Positions 1 through 9,115 of a stretch of DNA of 64,000 nt are shown here, piece after piece. This DNA comes from Hymenobacter volaticus (GTDB lineage Bacteria; Bacteroidota; Bacteroidia; Cytophagales; Hymenobacteraceae). The stretch spans positions 4,379,501 through 4,443,500 of the forward strand of contig NZ_CP095061.1 in assembly GCF_022921055.1 (NCBI RefSeq). Direction: 5' to 3'. How positions within the stretch are numbered: position 1 is the stretch's first letter; each line of letters opens with the position of its first letter. Both the position numbers and the translations under genes were made by a program. Below the pieces are notes generated by a model. It saw only the letters and a list, made by a program, of their open reading frames with translations, did not search any database and was not told where the DNA came from.

Positions 1-86
1 AGGTGTTGTTCAATGCTTTACAAAACAACAATTAAATCCCTAGCCTAGAGTAACTGATAGCTATATGTACAACACTTGAACCAAGT

Positions 87-115
87 AAAAAGGCACCCAT
101 AAGGATGCCTTTTTT
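87..115 (-). terminator. Rho-independent terminator of the hsp20 gene
   Basis: Read on the minus strand, an 8-bp stem (GGCATCC pairing with GGGTGCC, one imperfect pair) with an ATAA-type loop is followed by a run of T. It lies just beyond the hsp20 stop codon. The plus strand also shows a T run after the stem, so it may work in both directions. Confidence 0.75.
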
Positions 116-132
116 TCAGTTTTTTTTGATGC

Positions 133-576
133 TTAGCGCACCTCGATGTGATGTTTCGTCACTTTCTTGCTGTCAAAAGGTAACGTCACGCGCAGAATGC
201 CGTCCGTAAGTTGAGCATTGATAGCCGTTACGTCAACAGTCTCGGGGAGGCGGAAGCTGCGGGTGAAGCTGCCAAAGCCAGTTTCAACACGGCGGAACTT
301 AGGGGCATTTTCATCAGCAGCAGGCGCTTTGCGCTCACCACTGATAACGAGTTGGCCTTCCTGAAAATCAATTTTTACGTCCTCTTTCACTACGCCTGGC
401 AAGGCGAGGTGTAGTTCAAAGCCTTGCTCAGATTCTAGCACGTCGGCGGCAGGAACGAAAGACTTAGCGGGCTCCGTAACAGCAGGCAGTGTGTCGCGCA
501 GCATGTCATTCAACAGAGAGTTGAAAGTGCGAGTGGAACGGAGAGCAGGACGGTTGTTATAAAGCAGAGTTGCCAT
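133..576 (-). CDS. Small heat shock protein, Hsp20/alpha-crystallin family
   Basis: The 147-residue product is a cytoplasmic ATP-independent holdase that binds unfolding proteins and hands them to Hsp70 systems. The alpha-crystallin domain spans about residues 40-147. It contains the family GxLxxxxP signature (GILRVTLP, near residue 125) and a C-terminal I-x-V anchor (IEV) typical of oligomer contacts. The N-terminal arm of about 40 residues is variable, as usual in the family. Length matches IbpA/Hsp20 proteins. It is a single-gene unit with its own terminator. Two GACAT-type palindromes lie in the upstream gap, but heat regulation is not proved by the sequence. Confidence 0.95.
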   Translation of the reverse strand: MATLLYNNRPALRSTRTFNSLLNDMLRDTLPAVTEPAKSFVPAADVLESEQGFELHLALPGVVKEDVKIDFQEGQLVISGERKAPAADENAPKFRRVETGFGSFTRSFRLPETVDVTAINAQLTDGILRVTLPFDSKKVTKHHIEVR

Positions 577-807
577 GGTAGCAGATACTATTTTGAAGTC
601 AGAGTTGATGTTTTCCTTTGCAGGTATACCCTCTATCTATAAAATCTATACCAGAACCATTTACTCTACTCTCAATGAGACATTTTGTCTTTATTTTGAA
701 AATTTGTCAATCTTAATATACCAAGCAAGCCTCCATAAATGCTGTTTCTGCGATTTCAGCAGCTATTATAGCGCAATAGCCAATAAGACATAATGTCACA
801 AAATAAC
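577..807. other. AT-rich divergence-free gap with two short palindromes
   Basis: This 231-bp gap separates the hsp20 start from the stop of the next minus-strand gene. A plus-strand reading frame of 72 codons has no family resemblance and is rejected. Two related palindromes, GACATTTTGTC (679-689) and GACATAATGTC (787-797), are visible and could be operator-like. No clear TAnnTTTG promoter element was found. Confidence 0.4.
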
Positions 808-1623
808 TTAGTGCTGCGTTGGAAGCTGACGCCGTTCGAAAGGAACGCCACCTCGGAACAAGGTTAGACGCATATCCAATCCGACCACAGGCGAAACTAT
901 GTTAGTCCGGCCGCCTCTAGTTTGGTTACCGCTGGCATCAAACTGCGGCAACGCATTGAGATAATTGGTTTGGGAGGCGACCCAAGGTGTGAAGTCGAAG
1001 CGTGGCGACACAATTACGCCTACATCTGCCCGCACGCTACCAAAGTCAATGACCCGTTCTTTCAACTTAGTTTCGTCGCGCTGTAAGCGTAGGTAGGCTA
1101 CCGCTTCATAAGCAATTCGCGGCCGAATGGCGGTGTGCTCACCTAAAGGAATAACCCGATCCATATCGAGACGCAGACGAGTGATGGCCCGACTTTCAGA
1201 ACTCTCGCCACCAGGGATATAGTACTCTACCCCAAGGCGCTGCCGAAAATTGAAGCCACCCAGGATGTTCCAATGCCGCACGAACAGTTCAGGCACGACA
1301 TCAGCATAGAGCTTGCTTACGTCGCCTCCCCTACTATACGCATCATAGAATTCTGCTCGTAGTGTAGCGCCGCCGCTCCATTGCTGGGTCCAAAATCGCT
1401 CATAACCTACGTTCAGCCCTACTCGGTCAACCTCAACACCACTGGCAGTTCCAGTCAACAAAGGCGTCCGTAGGCCGACTAACAAATAGTCATCGCCTTT
1501 CAGGGCTACCTCTGTTTGCACCTCTGGTAGTAGCCTCGTATCGTCGACGCTGCGGCGCTGCGCTGTAACTGAAATAGCAGAGAATAAGCCAAGCACCAGA
1601 AGCAAATAATATAGGTAGCGCAT
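808..1623 (-). CDS. Putative outer membrane beta-barrel protein (DUF2490-like)
   Basis: The 271-residue product begins with a typical signal peptide (Met-Arg, hydrophobic stretch about residues 3-17, cleavage probably after a Ser-Val-Thr-Ala-Gln motif). The rest alternates polar and aromatic or hydrophobic residues in beta-hairpin style segments (for example around NVGYERFW and ATLRAEFYD), as expected for a small outer membrane barrel. It resembles the DUF2490 type in layout, a group with no known function. No catalytic motif is visible. The gene stands alone between hsp20 and an amidohydrolase gene. Localisation is inferred from the signal peptide and strand pattern. Confidence 0.65.
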   Translation of the reverse strand: MRYLYYLLLVLGLFSAISVTAQRRSVDDTRLLPEVQTEVALKGDDYLLVGLRTPLLTGTASGVEVDRVGLNVGYERFWTQQWSGGATLRAEFYDAYSRGGDVSKLYADVVPELFVRHWNILGGFNFRQRLGVEYYIPGGESSESRAITRLRLDMDRVIPLGEHTAIRPRIAYEAVAYLRLQRDETKLKERVIDFGSVRADVGVIVSPRFDFTPWVASQTNYLNALPQFDASGNQTRGGRTNIVSPVVGLDMRLTLFRGGVPFERRQLPTQH

Positions 1624-1817
1624 ACGTAACGGCTATAGCAAAAGAGTGAGTTTTCTCCTTGCGCATTAATGCGGAGGCACTTATCCACAGCACTTCCACG
1701 CTAAGCAGCAGTCTTTAAGATGTATTTGTTTATCGAGCGTAGAGCTTACACCAAATTTCCGGTTGCACCAGCCAGCACAGTCATCTGACGTCAGAAAAAA
1801 CTAAATCGCAGCTATTC

Positions 1818-3011
1818 TTATCGGTTGGACAGTTCTTGCAACGTGAGCCAAGCCATCAGGCCAGGTCCTGTTTCCAACGCTGTGGGCTCTATGTCGAAGG
1901 TGGGGGTGTGTACGGAAGAAGAGAAGCGGCCATCAGCGGCGCGAGTGCCAAGCCGGTAGAAGCAGGCATCAGCAGCTTGTGAGAAGTACGCGAAATCTTC
2001 GGCGGCTAGCCACTGGTCGAGTTCGATGACGTTTTCGGGACCCAAGTATTGTTCGGCGGCCGCGCGGACACGGGCAGTTAGTTGCGGCTCGTTTTCCAGA
2101 TACGGGTAGCCCCGCCGGATTTCCAGCTCGCACGTAGCGCCCATCGATTCGGCCAGTCCTTCGCACAAACGACGCAAATGCTCGTGGGCTTCGTTGCGCC
2201 ATTCTTCGTTCAGCGTACGGAAGGTGCCCTCAATGTATACTTCGTTGGGAATAACGTTGGTGGCGCCATTGGCAATGACTTTGCCGAACGAAAGTACAGA
2301 GGGCATTTTGGGGCTGGCCCGACGGCTTACAATCTGTTGAGCGGCCACAATAATATGCGCCGCTACCAGTACGGGGTCGAGGTTCATTTCAGGCATGGCG
2401 CCGTGACCTCCTTTGCCGCGCACGGTTAGGTATAGCTCGTCGGTGCTGGCCATATACCGGCCCGGCCGGATGCCGATTTGTCCCGCAGGCAGCATCGGGA
2501 AAACGTGCTGACCTAGCACGCTGCTAGGTTTAGGATTTTCCAGCACGCCTTCTTTGATCATCAGCGAAGCGCCACCTGGCAGTAGTTCCTCGCCAGGCTG
2601 AAACATCAGCTTCACGGTACCCTCAAATTCGTCGCGCAGTTGCGTCAGGATGCGAGCTGTACCGAGCAACGACGACGTGTGTACGTCGTGGCCACAAGCG
2701 TGCATCACGCCGGGATTCGTGGATTTGTAGGGCACCTCGTTTTGCTCCGTAATAGGCAGAGCATCCATATCAGCACGCAACGCTACCGTGCGGAAACTTG
2801 GGTTGCGTCCTTCGATAAGCGCGACAACGCCAGTATTGGCAATCGGCTGCGGGGAGAGTCCCATTTTGGTTAGCTCTGCCGTCACGAATGCCATTGTATT
2901 GAACTCTTTAAACGAAAGCTCCGGATTGGCGTGCAAGTGCTGGCGCAAGGCTACTGTGTCGGCGGCGGTTTCAGTTGCCAGGGCTTTGATACGAGAAAGC
3001 AGGTGTTGCAT
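1818..3011 (-). CDS. M20 family metallopeptidase / N-acyl-amino acid amidohydrolase
   Basis: The 397-residue product belongs to the M20D amidohydrolases, which cleave N-acyl amino acids or related amides with a di-metal centre. Visible motifs are RADMDALPI (79-87), the metal-binding HACGHDVH (104-111; C106, H108 and D109 are likely ligands or linkers) and QPGEE (138-142), which carries the catalytic glutamate. A dimerisation insertion follows and the C-terminal catalytic part contains a late His near SSVHTPTFDI. Length is normal for the family. Substrate cannot be told from sequence; hippurate, N-acetyl-amino acid or indole-acetyl-amino acid hydrolases look alike. No signal peptide, so cytoplasmic. 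Confidence 0.93.
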   Translation of the reverse strand: MQHLLSRIKALATETAADTVALRQHLHANPELSFKEFNTMAFVTAELTKMGLSPQPIANTGVVALIEGRNPSFRTVALRADMDALPITEQNEVPYKSTNPGVMHACGHDVHTSSLLGTARILTQLRDEFEGTVKLMFQPGEELLPGGASLMIKEGVLENPKPSSVLGQHVFPMLPAGQIGIRPGRYMASTDELYLTVRGKGGHGAMPEMNLDPVLVAAHIIVAAQQIVSRRASPKMPSVLSFGKVIANGATNVIPNEVYIEGTFRTLNEEWRNEAHEHLRRLCEGLAESMGATCELEIRRGYPYLENEPQLTARVRAAAEQYLGPENVIELDQWLAAEDFAYFSQAADACFYRLGTRAADGRFSSSVHTPTFDIEPTALETGPGLMAWLTLQELSNR

Positions 3012-3131
3012 AGACAGACCGTAACACCAACTTTAGGTTGGCGCGTTGTTGAATGATGCCGCAAGATACTCTAACCCGACCGGCATCAACAGCCTATACC
3101 AACTGTTCGCTCGTTGAACAATACTGTTGCC

Positions 3132-3695
3132 TTAGTTGGCTGTCTTATTCAGGAGTACCTGCACCGATTCGAGTTCAGCTTTAGGTGCCAGCGGACGAAT
3201 GCGCATCATGGCCTGCTCGGCTTCCAAGCGCGTCAGATAGTCGCCGACGTGCAGGCGGAATACAGGCTGCTTGAACGTGAGGTAATCGGTTTCGTCGGGG
3301 TAGCGGCTGATGATGGCGCGGCGCACGGCCATGGCCTTTTCACGCTCCAAACCAACGTAAGCCAGAATGCGGTAGCCTTGGGCATACTTCACATTTTGAT
3401 TGGTGAAGGCTTGGTCGCGCAAGCGCTGTTCGATTTGTGCGTTTACGTGATTTGTAGGCGCCACCACAGGTTTGGGAGCTGGAGCAATAGACTCTTTCGG
3501 GGCCGAGAAAGTAGGGCGGTACCGGCTTAAGTCTTCGGCTGGCGCTGCTTGGCCGGTTTGCGTTTGCGCAGTGCGGGACTTAGTAGTATCGGCGGGAGTT
3601 TTGGTGCCGGTAGCTGCCGGAGCCGTAGTAGCACAGGCACCGAGTGCAAACAAAGTGGAGAGCAACAACACGTTACGCAGTAATGGTAGTATCAT
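3132..3695 (-). CDS. SPOR-domain lipoprotein
   Basis: An upstream in-frame Met at 3731 gives 199 residues, but the start at 3695 (MILPLLRN) places the signal peptide at the N terminus and is preferred, giving 187 residues. The lipobox ALGAC is followed by an Ala/Thr/Pro-rich linker of about 80 residues. A C-terminal domain of about 90 residues fits a SPOR fold, which binds denuded glycan strands of peptidoglycan; its last part includes FRLHVGDYLTRLEAEQAM. The product is probably anchored in a membrane facing the periplasm. The start lies inside the end of deoC (23-bp overlap), so the two genes are probably co-transcribed. Confidence 0.8.
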   Translation of the reverse strand: MILPLLRNVLLLSTLFALGACATTAPAATGTKTPADTTKSRTAQTQTGQAAPAEDLSRYRPTFSAPKESIAPAPKPVVAPTNHVNAQIEQRLRDQAFTNQNVKYAQGYRILAYVGLEREKAMAVRRAIISRYPDETDYLTFKQPVFRLHVGDYLTRLEAEQAMMRIRPLAPKAELESVQVLLNKTAN

Positions 3696-4341
3696 CTTCG
3701 TGAAGCAAAACGAGGCTATTAGACGAGCCAATCCGGTCGGCGCCAGCGGCCACCAGGGCCAGAGCGGCAGTGCGAGTCCGAATGCCGCCAGCAGCCTTGA
3801 TACGAATATTGCCTGGCAACGACTGGCGCATCAGCATTACGTCCTCTACCGAGGCACCACGGCTAGCAAATCCGGTGGAAGTTTTTACAAAATCGGCACC
3901 CGCTTCTTCACACAGTTCGCAGGCCAGCACAATCTCGTCTTCGCTAAGCAGGGCTGTTTCAATAATTACTTTCAGCAAGGCCCCGCGCAAATGACACAAT
4001 TCAGCTAGCTGCCCAATTTCTTCTTCAACCTCTTCTAAATGGCCAGCTTTCAACGCGCTAATGTTGATAACCATATCCAACTCGGTAGCGCCTTCAGTAA
4101 GAGCTTGATGCGCTTCAAAGAATTTCACTTTTGCTAACTGATAGCCAAGCGGGAACCCTACGACCGTGCAAACCGCTACGCCAGAATTGCGCAATTGCTC
4201 GGCGGCTTGTCGTACGTAGCACGGCGGTACACACACGCTGGCAAAATGGTATTCCTCAGCTTCAGCGCAAAGTTGGCTGATTTGCTCGGGGGTGGCATCG
4301 GGGCGAAGCAGCGTGTGGTCGATGTGGGGCGCAAGATTCAT
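3673..4341 (-). CDS. deoC: Deoxyribose-phosphate aldolase
   Basis: The 222-residue class I aldolase cleaves 2-deoxyribose 5-phosphate to glyceraldehyde 3-phosphate and acetaldehyde during deoxynucleoside catabolism. The Schiff-base lysine is K153 in FVKTSTGF. The supporting catalytic residues D89 (TELDMV) and K182 (RIKAAGGIRT) are both present. Length and the TIM-barrel pattern are normal for DeoC. No other nucleoside catabolism gene is adjacent. Its 3' end overlaps the SPOR lipoprotein gene. Confidence 0.96.
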   Translation of the reverse strand: MNLAPHIDHTLLRPDATPEQISQLCAEAEEYHFASVCVPPCYVRQAAEQLRNSGVAVCTVVGFPLGYQLAKVKFFEAHQALTEGATELDMVINISALKAGHLEEVEEEIGQLAELCHLRGALLKVIIETALLSEDEIVLACELCEEAGADFVKTSTGFASRGASVEDVMLMRQSLPGNIRIKAAGGIRTRTAALALVAAGADRIGSSNSLVLLHEDDTTITA

Positions 4342-4446
4342 ATCACTAAAGGTAATGTCAACGAGGAATTTAGCTATGGGTTTTGGGAAGCGGCAAGTGA
4401 ACTATGTACGTACTATAGTAACTCAATAGACTGTTTATAACACAAA

Positions 4447-4477
4447 GCGGGAGCCAGCGATTTTCGCCGGCTCCCGC
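4447..4477 (-). terminator. Terminator of secA
   Basis: A near perfect stem (GCGGGAGCC with GGCTCCCGC, continued inward by GCGA/TTTT/CGC) lies 27 bp beyond the secA stop codon. The following T run on the minus strand is short (CTTTG), so efficiency is uncertain. Confidence 0.65.
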
Positions 4478-4503
4478 CTCAAGCAATTATTTAGCCGAAT
4501 TTC

Positions 4504-7500
4504 TTAGGCTACATCAACTATCACGCACCGATTGTTGAGCAAGTCCTCTTCTACAGTTTTGAATTTCACATCCCGCAGAATTCGGCCGTCCATGTACTGC
4601 ACGCTCACTTTCTCGTTGCGATTGGCAATTTTCTGTGCCCGCGCTGGCTGCTGCTTTTCGGCAACGGCCGCCTCGTGGTCGATATCCTCAGGACCTGCGC
4701 CCAACGACACCGACGACACTTCTTTCTCGGCCTTCAGCTTGGGCATTGGAGCCGGAGTGGGCAATTCGTCTTCGATATAGAATTCGGAGTCATTGGTACC
4801 TTCGGCGCCGGCTTGCACCGGTACGTCGGCGCGGAACAGGAAAGCGAGCGTCTCCTCGTTCACTTTGCCGATCATGCCTTTGAACAGTTCGAAGCTCTCG
4901 AACTTGTACACCAACAGCGGGTCCTTCTGTTCGTACACGGCGTTTTGCACCACCTGCTTGAGGTCATCCATCTGGCGCAAGTGTTGGGTCCAAGCGGTGT
5001 CGATGGTTGACAACACCACGGCTTTCTCCATGCTCCGAATGATTTCGTGGCCCTGCGTGGCTTGGGCACGGCGCAGGTTGGCTACCGCTGATACTTGCTT
5101 ACGGCCATCGGTGAATGGCACAGCTACGTTCTCGAACGGCGCGTTCTGCGCCAGCAGATCGTTGACCAGCGGCATAGCGTTGCTAGCAATGTGGTCGTTT
5201 TTGCTGTGATAATAGCCGAGCGCCTCGTCGTAGAGCTTCTGCGTGAGCGGACCAACGGCTAGGCCTTTCATCTCCTGCTCGGTGATGTAGGTGTCGTAGC
5301 CATAGATGCGCAGGATAGCTAGCTTGAAATCTTCGTAGTCGCCGGAAATCTTGTGCGTGCTTACTACGTCTTCGGCGACATCGTAAATCATGTTCCAGAT
5401 GTCCAGCTCCAGACGCTCACCAAACAGCGCGTTGCGACGGCGCTTGTAGACCACTTCCCGCTGCGCGTTCATTACGTCGTCGTACTCGAGTAGGCGCTTG
5501 CGCTGGCCGAAGTTATTTTCCTCAACTTTCTTCTGCGCCCGCTCGATGCTCGACGTAATCATGGAGTGCTGAATTACCTCGCCTTCCTCCAGACCCATGC
5601 GGTCCATGAGTTTGGCAATCCGGTCGGAGCCGAACAGGCGCATCAGGTTGTCTTCCAAGCTCACAAAGAACTGCGAAGAACCTGGGTCGCCCTGACGGCC
5701 GGCACGACCACGCAACTGCCGGTCGACGCGGCGCGATTCGTGGCGCTCAGTGCCGATGATGGCTAATCCGCCCGATTCCTTGGCAATGCCGCGCAGCTTG
5801 ATGTCGGTACCACGGCCGGCCATGTTGGTGGCTATGGTTACGGTACCTGGATGACCAGCGGCGGCTACAATTTCGGCTTCGCGCTGGTTCTGCTTGGCGT
5901 TCAGCACTTGGTGCGGTATACCGCGCAACTTCAGCATGCGGCTAACTAACTCGGAAATTTCTACGGAGGTGGTACCTACCAGCACGGGGCGGTTGGCTTT
6001 CACCAGCTCCTGAATTTCCTCGGCTACGGCATTGTACTTCTCGCGCACGGTCTTGTACACCTTGTCGTGCTCGTCGTGGCGCTGGATGCCGCGGTTGGTG
6101 GGTATCACCACTACATCGAGCTTGTAGATGCTCCAGAACTCTCCGGCTTCGGTTTCAGCCGTACCCGTCATGCCGCCCAACTTGTGGTACATGCGGAAGT
6201 AGTTCTGCAAGGTCACGGTGGCGTAGGTCTGCGTGGCGTCTTCTACGCGCACGTTTTCCTTGGCCTCAATGGCTTGGTGCAAGCCGTCGGAGTAGCGGCG
6301 ACCTTCCATTACGCGGCCGGTCTGCTCGTCTACAATCTTCACCTTGCCGTCGTCGGTCAGGATATACTGGTCGTCGCGCTCGAACAAGGTGTAAGCTTTC
6401 AGCAGCTGGTTCACGGTGTGCACCCGCTCGCTCTTCTCCTGGTAGTCCTGCATGAGCTGCTCTTTCTGGTGCAGCCGGTCTTCATTGGTGAGGCTCTTGT
6501 TGTTTTCGAGCGCCGCAATTTCCGACCCGATATCGGGCATGATGAACAGGTGCGGATCTTCACCCTGCGCCGTAATTAGGTCGATACCTTTTTCGGTTAG
6601 CTCGATCTGGTTGTGCTTCTCGTCGATGGTGAAGTACAGCGGCATATCGGCCTGCGGCATCTGGCGCGCGTTGTCTTGCAGGTAGAAATTCTCCACCTTT
6701 TGCAGCACAGCCCGCACCCCGGTTTCCGACAAGAATTTAATCAGCGGCTTGCTCTTGGGCAGGCCACGATAAGCGCGGAACAAGGCCAAGCCTGGCTCGC
6801 CTTCCTTGGTGCCTTCTTTTCCTTCTTTCAAGCCCTTGCGAGCTTCCACCAAGTACTGCTGCACCAGTTTCTTCTGCGCGTCCACCAGCATCTGAATGCG
6901 GGGCTTGAGCTGATAGAACTCGTGCACATCCCCGCGTGGCACGGGACCGGAGATGATAAGCGGCGTCCGGGCATCATCAATGAGTACCGAGTCCACCTCA
7001 TCGACCATGGCGAAGTGGTGCTTACGCTGCACCAGTTCCTGCGGGTCGCGCGCCATGTTGTCGCGCAGGTAGTCGAAGCCGAATTCGTTGTTGGTGCCGT
7101 AGGTGATGTCGGCGGCGTAGGCCTTGCGGCGGGCATCGGTGTTCGGCTGGTGCTTGTCGATGCAGTCCACAGTGATGCCGTGGAACTCAAACAATGGTGC
7201 ATTCCACTCCGAGTCACGCTTGGCCAGATAGTCGTTGACGGTTACTAGGTGCACCCCGCGCTTGGACAGGGCGTTGAGGAAAGCCGGCAAGGTCGAAACC
7301 AGCGTTTTGCCTTCCCCAGTGGCCATTTCAGCAATCTTGCCTTGGTGCAGTACTACACCGCCAATCAGCTGCACGTCGTAATGAACCATGTCCCACGTGA
7401 TTTCGGCACCGCCGGCAATCCACTTGTTGGCCCAAATAGCTTGGTCGCCCTGAATGGTGACGTTCTTCTTACGCGATGCGTACTCCCGGTCGTAGTCGGT

Positions 7501-7908
7501 GGCAGTTACCACCAACTGGCCGTTTTCTTTGTAGCGGCGCGCAGTTTCTTTTACGATAGCAAAAGCGTCGGGCAGCACTTCCATGAGCACCACTTCCAGA
7601 TCTTTGTTGCGCTGCTTTTCCAGCTCATCAATCTGGTCGAACACCTGCTCTTTCTGTCCAATATCCAGCGTAGTATCCTCGTTGACGCGGGCGTGCAAAG
7701 CGGCTATCTGGTCGTCGATGCCTTTCAAACGCTCGTCGATGCGGGCACGCACCTCGTTGGTACGCTCGCGCAGTTGGTCGTCAGATAGTTGTGCCAGTTT
7801 GGCATATTCGGCATTTATAAGCGCCACGTAGGGGATAATCTCCTTCAAATCTCGGTCCGATTTGGTACCGAAAATTTTGGCGACGGTTTTCCCTAAAAAA
7901 TCAAACAT
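4504..7908 (-). CDS. secA: Preprotein translocase ATPase SecA
   Basis: The 1134-residue motor drives secretory proteins through SecYEG. Visible motifs are Walker A (MATGEGKT, about residue 197), the DEAD-type box in DEVDSVLIDDARTPL, the SecA-specific TTSVEISELVSRML, NMAGRGTDIKL, and the arginine-finger region RRVDRQLRGRAGRQGD. It is far longer than the roughly 900 residues of E. coli SecA. Extra sequence lies in the preprotein cross-linking region (for example the Lys/Glu/Gly-rich segment near residue 360), as is usual in Bacteroidota. No CxCxnCH zinc tail is present; the protein ends in a hydrophobic CVIVDVA. Its partner secY lies in the ribosomal block at 41,582. Confidence 0.97.
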   Translation of the reverse strand: MFDFLGKTVAKIFGTKSDRDLKEIIPYVALINAEYAKLAQLSDDQLRERTNEVRARIDERLKGIDDQIAALHARVNEDTTLDIGQKEQVFDQIDELEKQRNKDLEVVLMEVLPDAFAIVKETARRYKENGQLVVTATDYDREYASRKKNVTIQGDQAIWANKWIAGGAEITWDMVHYDVQLIGGVVLHQGKIAEMATGEGKTLVSTLPAFLNALSKRGVHLVTVNDYLAKRDSEWNAPLFEFHGITVDCIDKHQPNTDARRKAYAADITYGTNNEFGFDYLRDNMARDPQELVQRKHHFAMVDEVDSVLIDDARTPLIISGPVPRGDVHEFYQLKPRIQMLVDAQKKLVQQYLVEARKGLKEGKEGTKEGEPGLALFRAYRGLPKSKPLIKFLSETGVRAVLQKVENFYLQDNARQMPQADMPLYFTIDEKHNQIELTEKGIDLITAQGEDPHLFIMPDIGSEIAALENNKSLTNEDRLHQKEQLMQDYQEKSERVHTVNQLLKAYTLFERDDQYILTDDGKVKIVDEQTGRVMEGRRYSDGLHQAIEAKENVRVEDATQTYATVTLQNYFRMYHKLGGMTGTAETEAGEFWSIYKLDVVVIPTNRGIQRHDEHDKVYKTVREKYNAVAEEIQELVKANRPVLVGTTSVEISELVSRMLKLRGIPHQVLNAKQNQREAEIVAAAGHPGTVTIATNMAGRGTDIKLRGIAKESGGLAIIGTERHESRRVDRQLRGRAGRQGDPGSSQFFVSLEDNLMRLFGSDRIAKLMDRMGLEEGEVIQHSMITSSIERAQKKVEENNFGQRKRLLEYDDVMNAQREVVYKRRRNALFGERLELDIWNMIYDVAEDVVSTHKISGDYEDFKLAILRIYGYDTYITEQEMKGLAVGPLTQKLYDEALGYYHSKNDHIASNAMPLVNDLLAQNAPFENVAVPFTDGRKQVSAVANLRRAQATQGHEIIRSMEKAVVLSTIDTAWTQHLRQMDDLKQVVQNAVYEQKDPLLVYKFESFELFKGMIGKVNEETLAFLFRADVPVQAGAEGTNDSEFYIEDELPTPAPMPKLKAEKEVSSVSLGAGPEDIDHEAAVAEKQQPARAQKIANRNEKVSVQYMDGRILRDVKFKTVEEDLLNNRCVIVDVA

Positions 7909-7944
7909 GCTAGTCTATTTAAGCTGAAACGCGAGGGCGTACCT

Positions 7945-7952
7945 CAAATTTA
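7945..7952 (-). promoter_or_regulatory. Candidate promoter -7 element of secA
   Basis: On the minus strand TAAATTTG matches the Bacteroidota -7 consensus TAnnTTTG, 37 bp upstream of the secA ATG. The nearest upstream TTG lies about 26 bp away, slightly too far for an ideal -33 box, so this is a moderate candidate. Confidence 0.45.
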
Positions 7953-8016
7953 CGGCGTTTTTCGGGAAACTCCCGGAGCAACACCGCATATGCGTCGCCT
8001 CGACCCCCAAAACGAC

Positions 8017-8050
8017 AAAACCCCGCTACCTCAAAAAGGGTGCGGGGTTT
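8017..8050 (-). terminator. Terminator downstream of the RmlD-like gene
   Basis: The stem AAACCCCGC pairs with GCGGGGTTT and the minus strand continues into TTTT. It lies between the end of the sugar-nucleotide reductase gene and secA, closing the four-gene sugar cluster transcribed leftward. Confidence 0.75.
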
Positions 8051-8177
8051 CTATAAAAGAAATGTTGTCAGGTTTTGGTTGTGGGCTTTAGGGCCGGATT
8101 ACGCGGCTTTGGTTTGCCATCAGAAGCATCCAACGATGCAACTCGGCATTGCTAGCGGGCAAGATGCTACAGGAAAA

Positions 8178-9110
8178 CTACGATGCTAGCGCAATGCTTT
8201 CCTCGGGTTCTTCCCTCATCTTATGCATCATTTCCATCACGCACTGGTGCAGCCGATCTTCAGCCGAAGGCAGCAAATTGCCTTGGCGGCTACCTAATAC
8301 ACTATACGAAGGACGAGTGGCGGGGAGGCCAAAGGCCTGCATCGAGCAAGGCATAACGAACGATTGGTCCATTCCGGCCATGTCGGCGGCTAGGCGGGCG
8401 AGCTCGGCCCAGGTGTAAGCACCTTGGTTGGCCAAATGCCACACGCCTTTCTCCTCGTCGATGAGCAGGTTCAGCGACACATTAACAAGGTCAGGCACGA
8501 AGGTGGGCGATATGAGCACGTCGTCGGCGGCTTGGAAGGCTTGCTTGTGCTGCCCGGCTCGCAACGCAGCATACACAAAGTTGTGCTCGTCCCAGGGGCT
8601 GAAGAAGGCACTCGTGCGAACTACTAAAGCGTTAGGCTGCTGCATTAGTACGTCGCGCTCGGCGAGGCGCTTGCTGTTGCCATACACGTTTAGCGGCCGG
8701 GGCTGGTCGCTTTCCACGTACGCCGACGACTTGTTGCCGTCGAATACCAAGTCGGAAGAGAACGTGAGCAACTGAATGCCGCGCGCAGCGCAGGCCGTAG
8801 CCAGAATGGTGGGACCGATGGCATTTTCACGGTAGCACCGCTCGAAATCCTTTTCAGCTTCATCAACCCGCACGTAGCCGGCAGTGTTTACCACGGCCCA
8901 AGGGTTGTGCTTTGCAATGGCTTTTTCCACGGAAAGCACATCTGTAATATCAAGCTCGGAGCGGTTGAGAATCACCGTTTCGATGCCTCGGGTGGCGCAT
9001 ATGCGTTGGAAGGCTCTGCCTAACGTACCCGTGGCGCCCGTAATTAACAGCGGCTGAATAGTCGGCTGCAATAGATTGGCCGACAATTCATTGGAAGGTA
9101 ATATTTGCAT
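8178..9110 (-). CDS. RmlD-like sugar nucleotide reductase (extended SDR)
   Basis: The product resembles dTDP-4-dehydrorhamnose reductase (RmlD/RfbD). An upstream Met at 9179 would overlap the previous gene by 64 bp. The ATG at 9110 leaves a 5-bp gap and puts the NAD(P)-binding GATGTLG motif near the N terminus, so it is preferred (310 residues). Also visible are the SDR catalytic FSSDLVFDG serine region and YGNSK (YxxxK). It ends a run of glycosyltransferase, UGM, GH1-like and reductase genes. In several other bacteria a GH1-like domain and an RmlD-like domain occur fused in one protein, which supports a shared pathway. The actual sugar is unknown. Confidence 0.85.
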   Translation of the reverse strand: MQILPSNELSANLLQPTIQPLLITGATGTLGRAFQRICATRGIETVILNRSELDITDVLSVEKAIAKHNPWAVVNTAGYVRVDEAEKDFERCYRENAIGPTILATACAARGIQLLTFSSDLVFDGNKSSAYVESDQPRPLNVYGNSKRLAERDVLMQQPNALVVRTSAFFSPWDEHNFVYAALRAGQHKQAFQAADDVLISPTFVPDLVNVSLNLLIDEEKGVWHLANQGAYTWAELARLAADMAGMDQSFVMPCSMQAFGLPATRPSYSVLGSRQGNLLPSAEDRLHQCVMEMMHKMREEPEESIALAS

Positions 9111-9115
9111 CGTAT

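Noticed and set aside
575..793. Plus-strand ORF of 72 codons beside hsp20
   Set aside because: No family resemblance, AT-rich non-coding character and overlap with the promoter region of hsp20.
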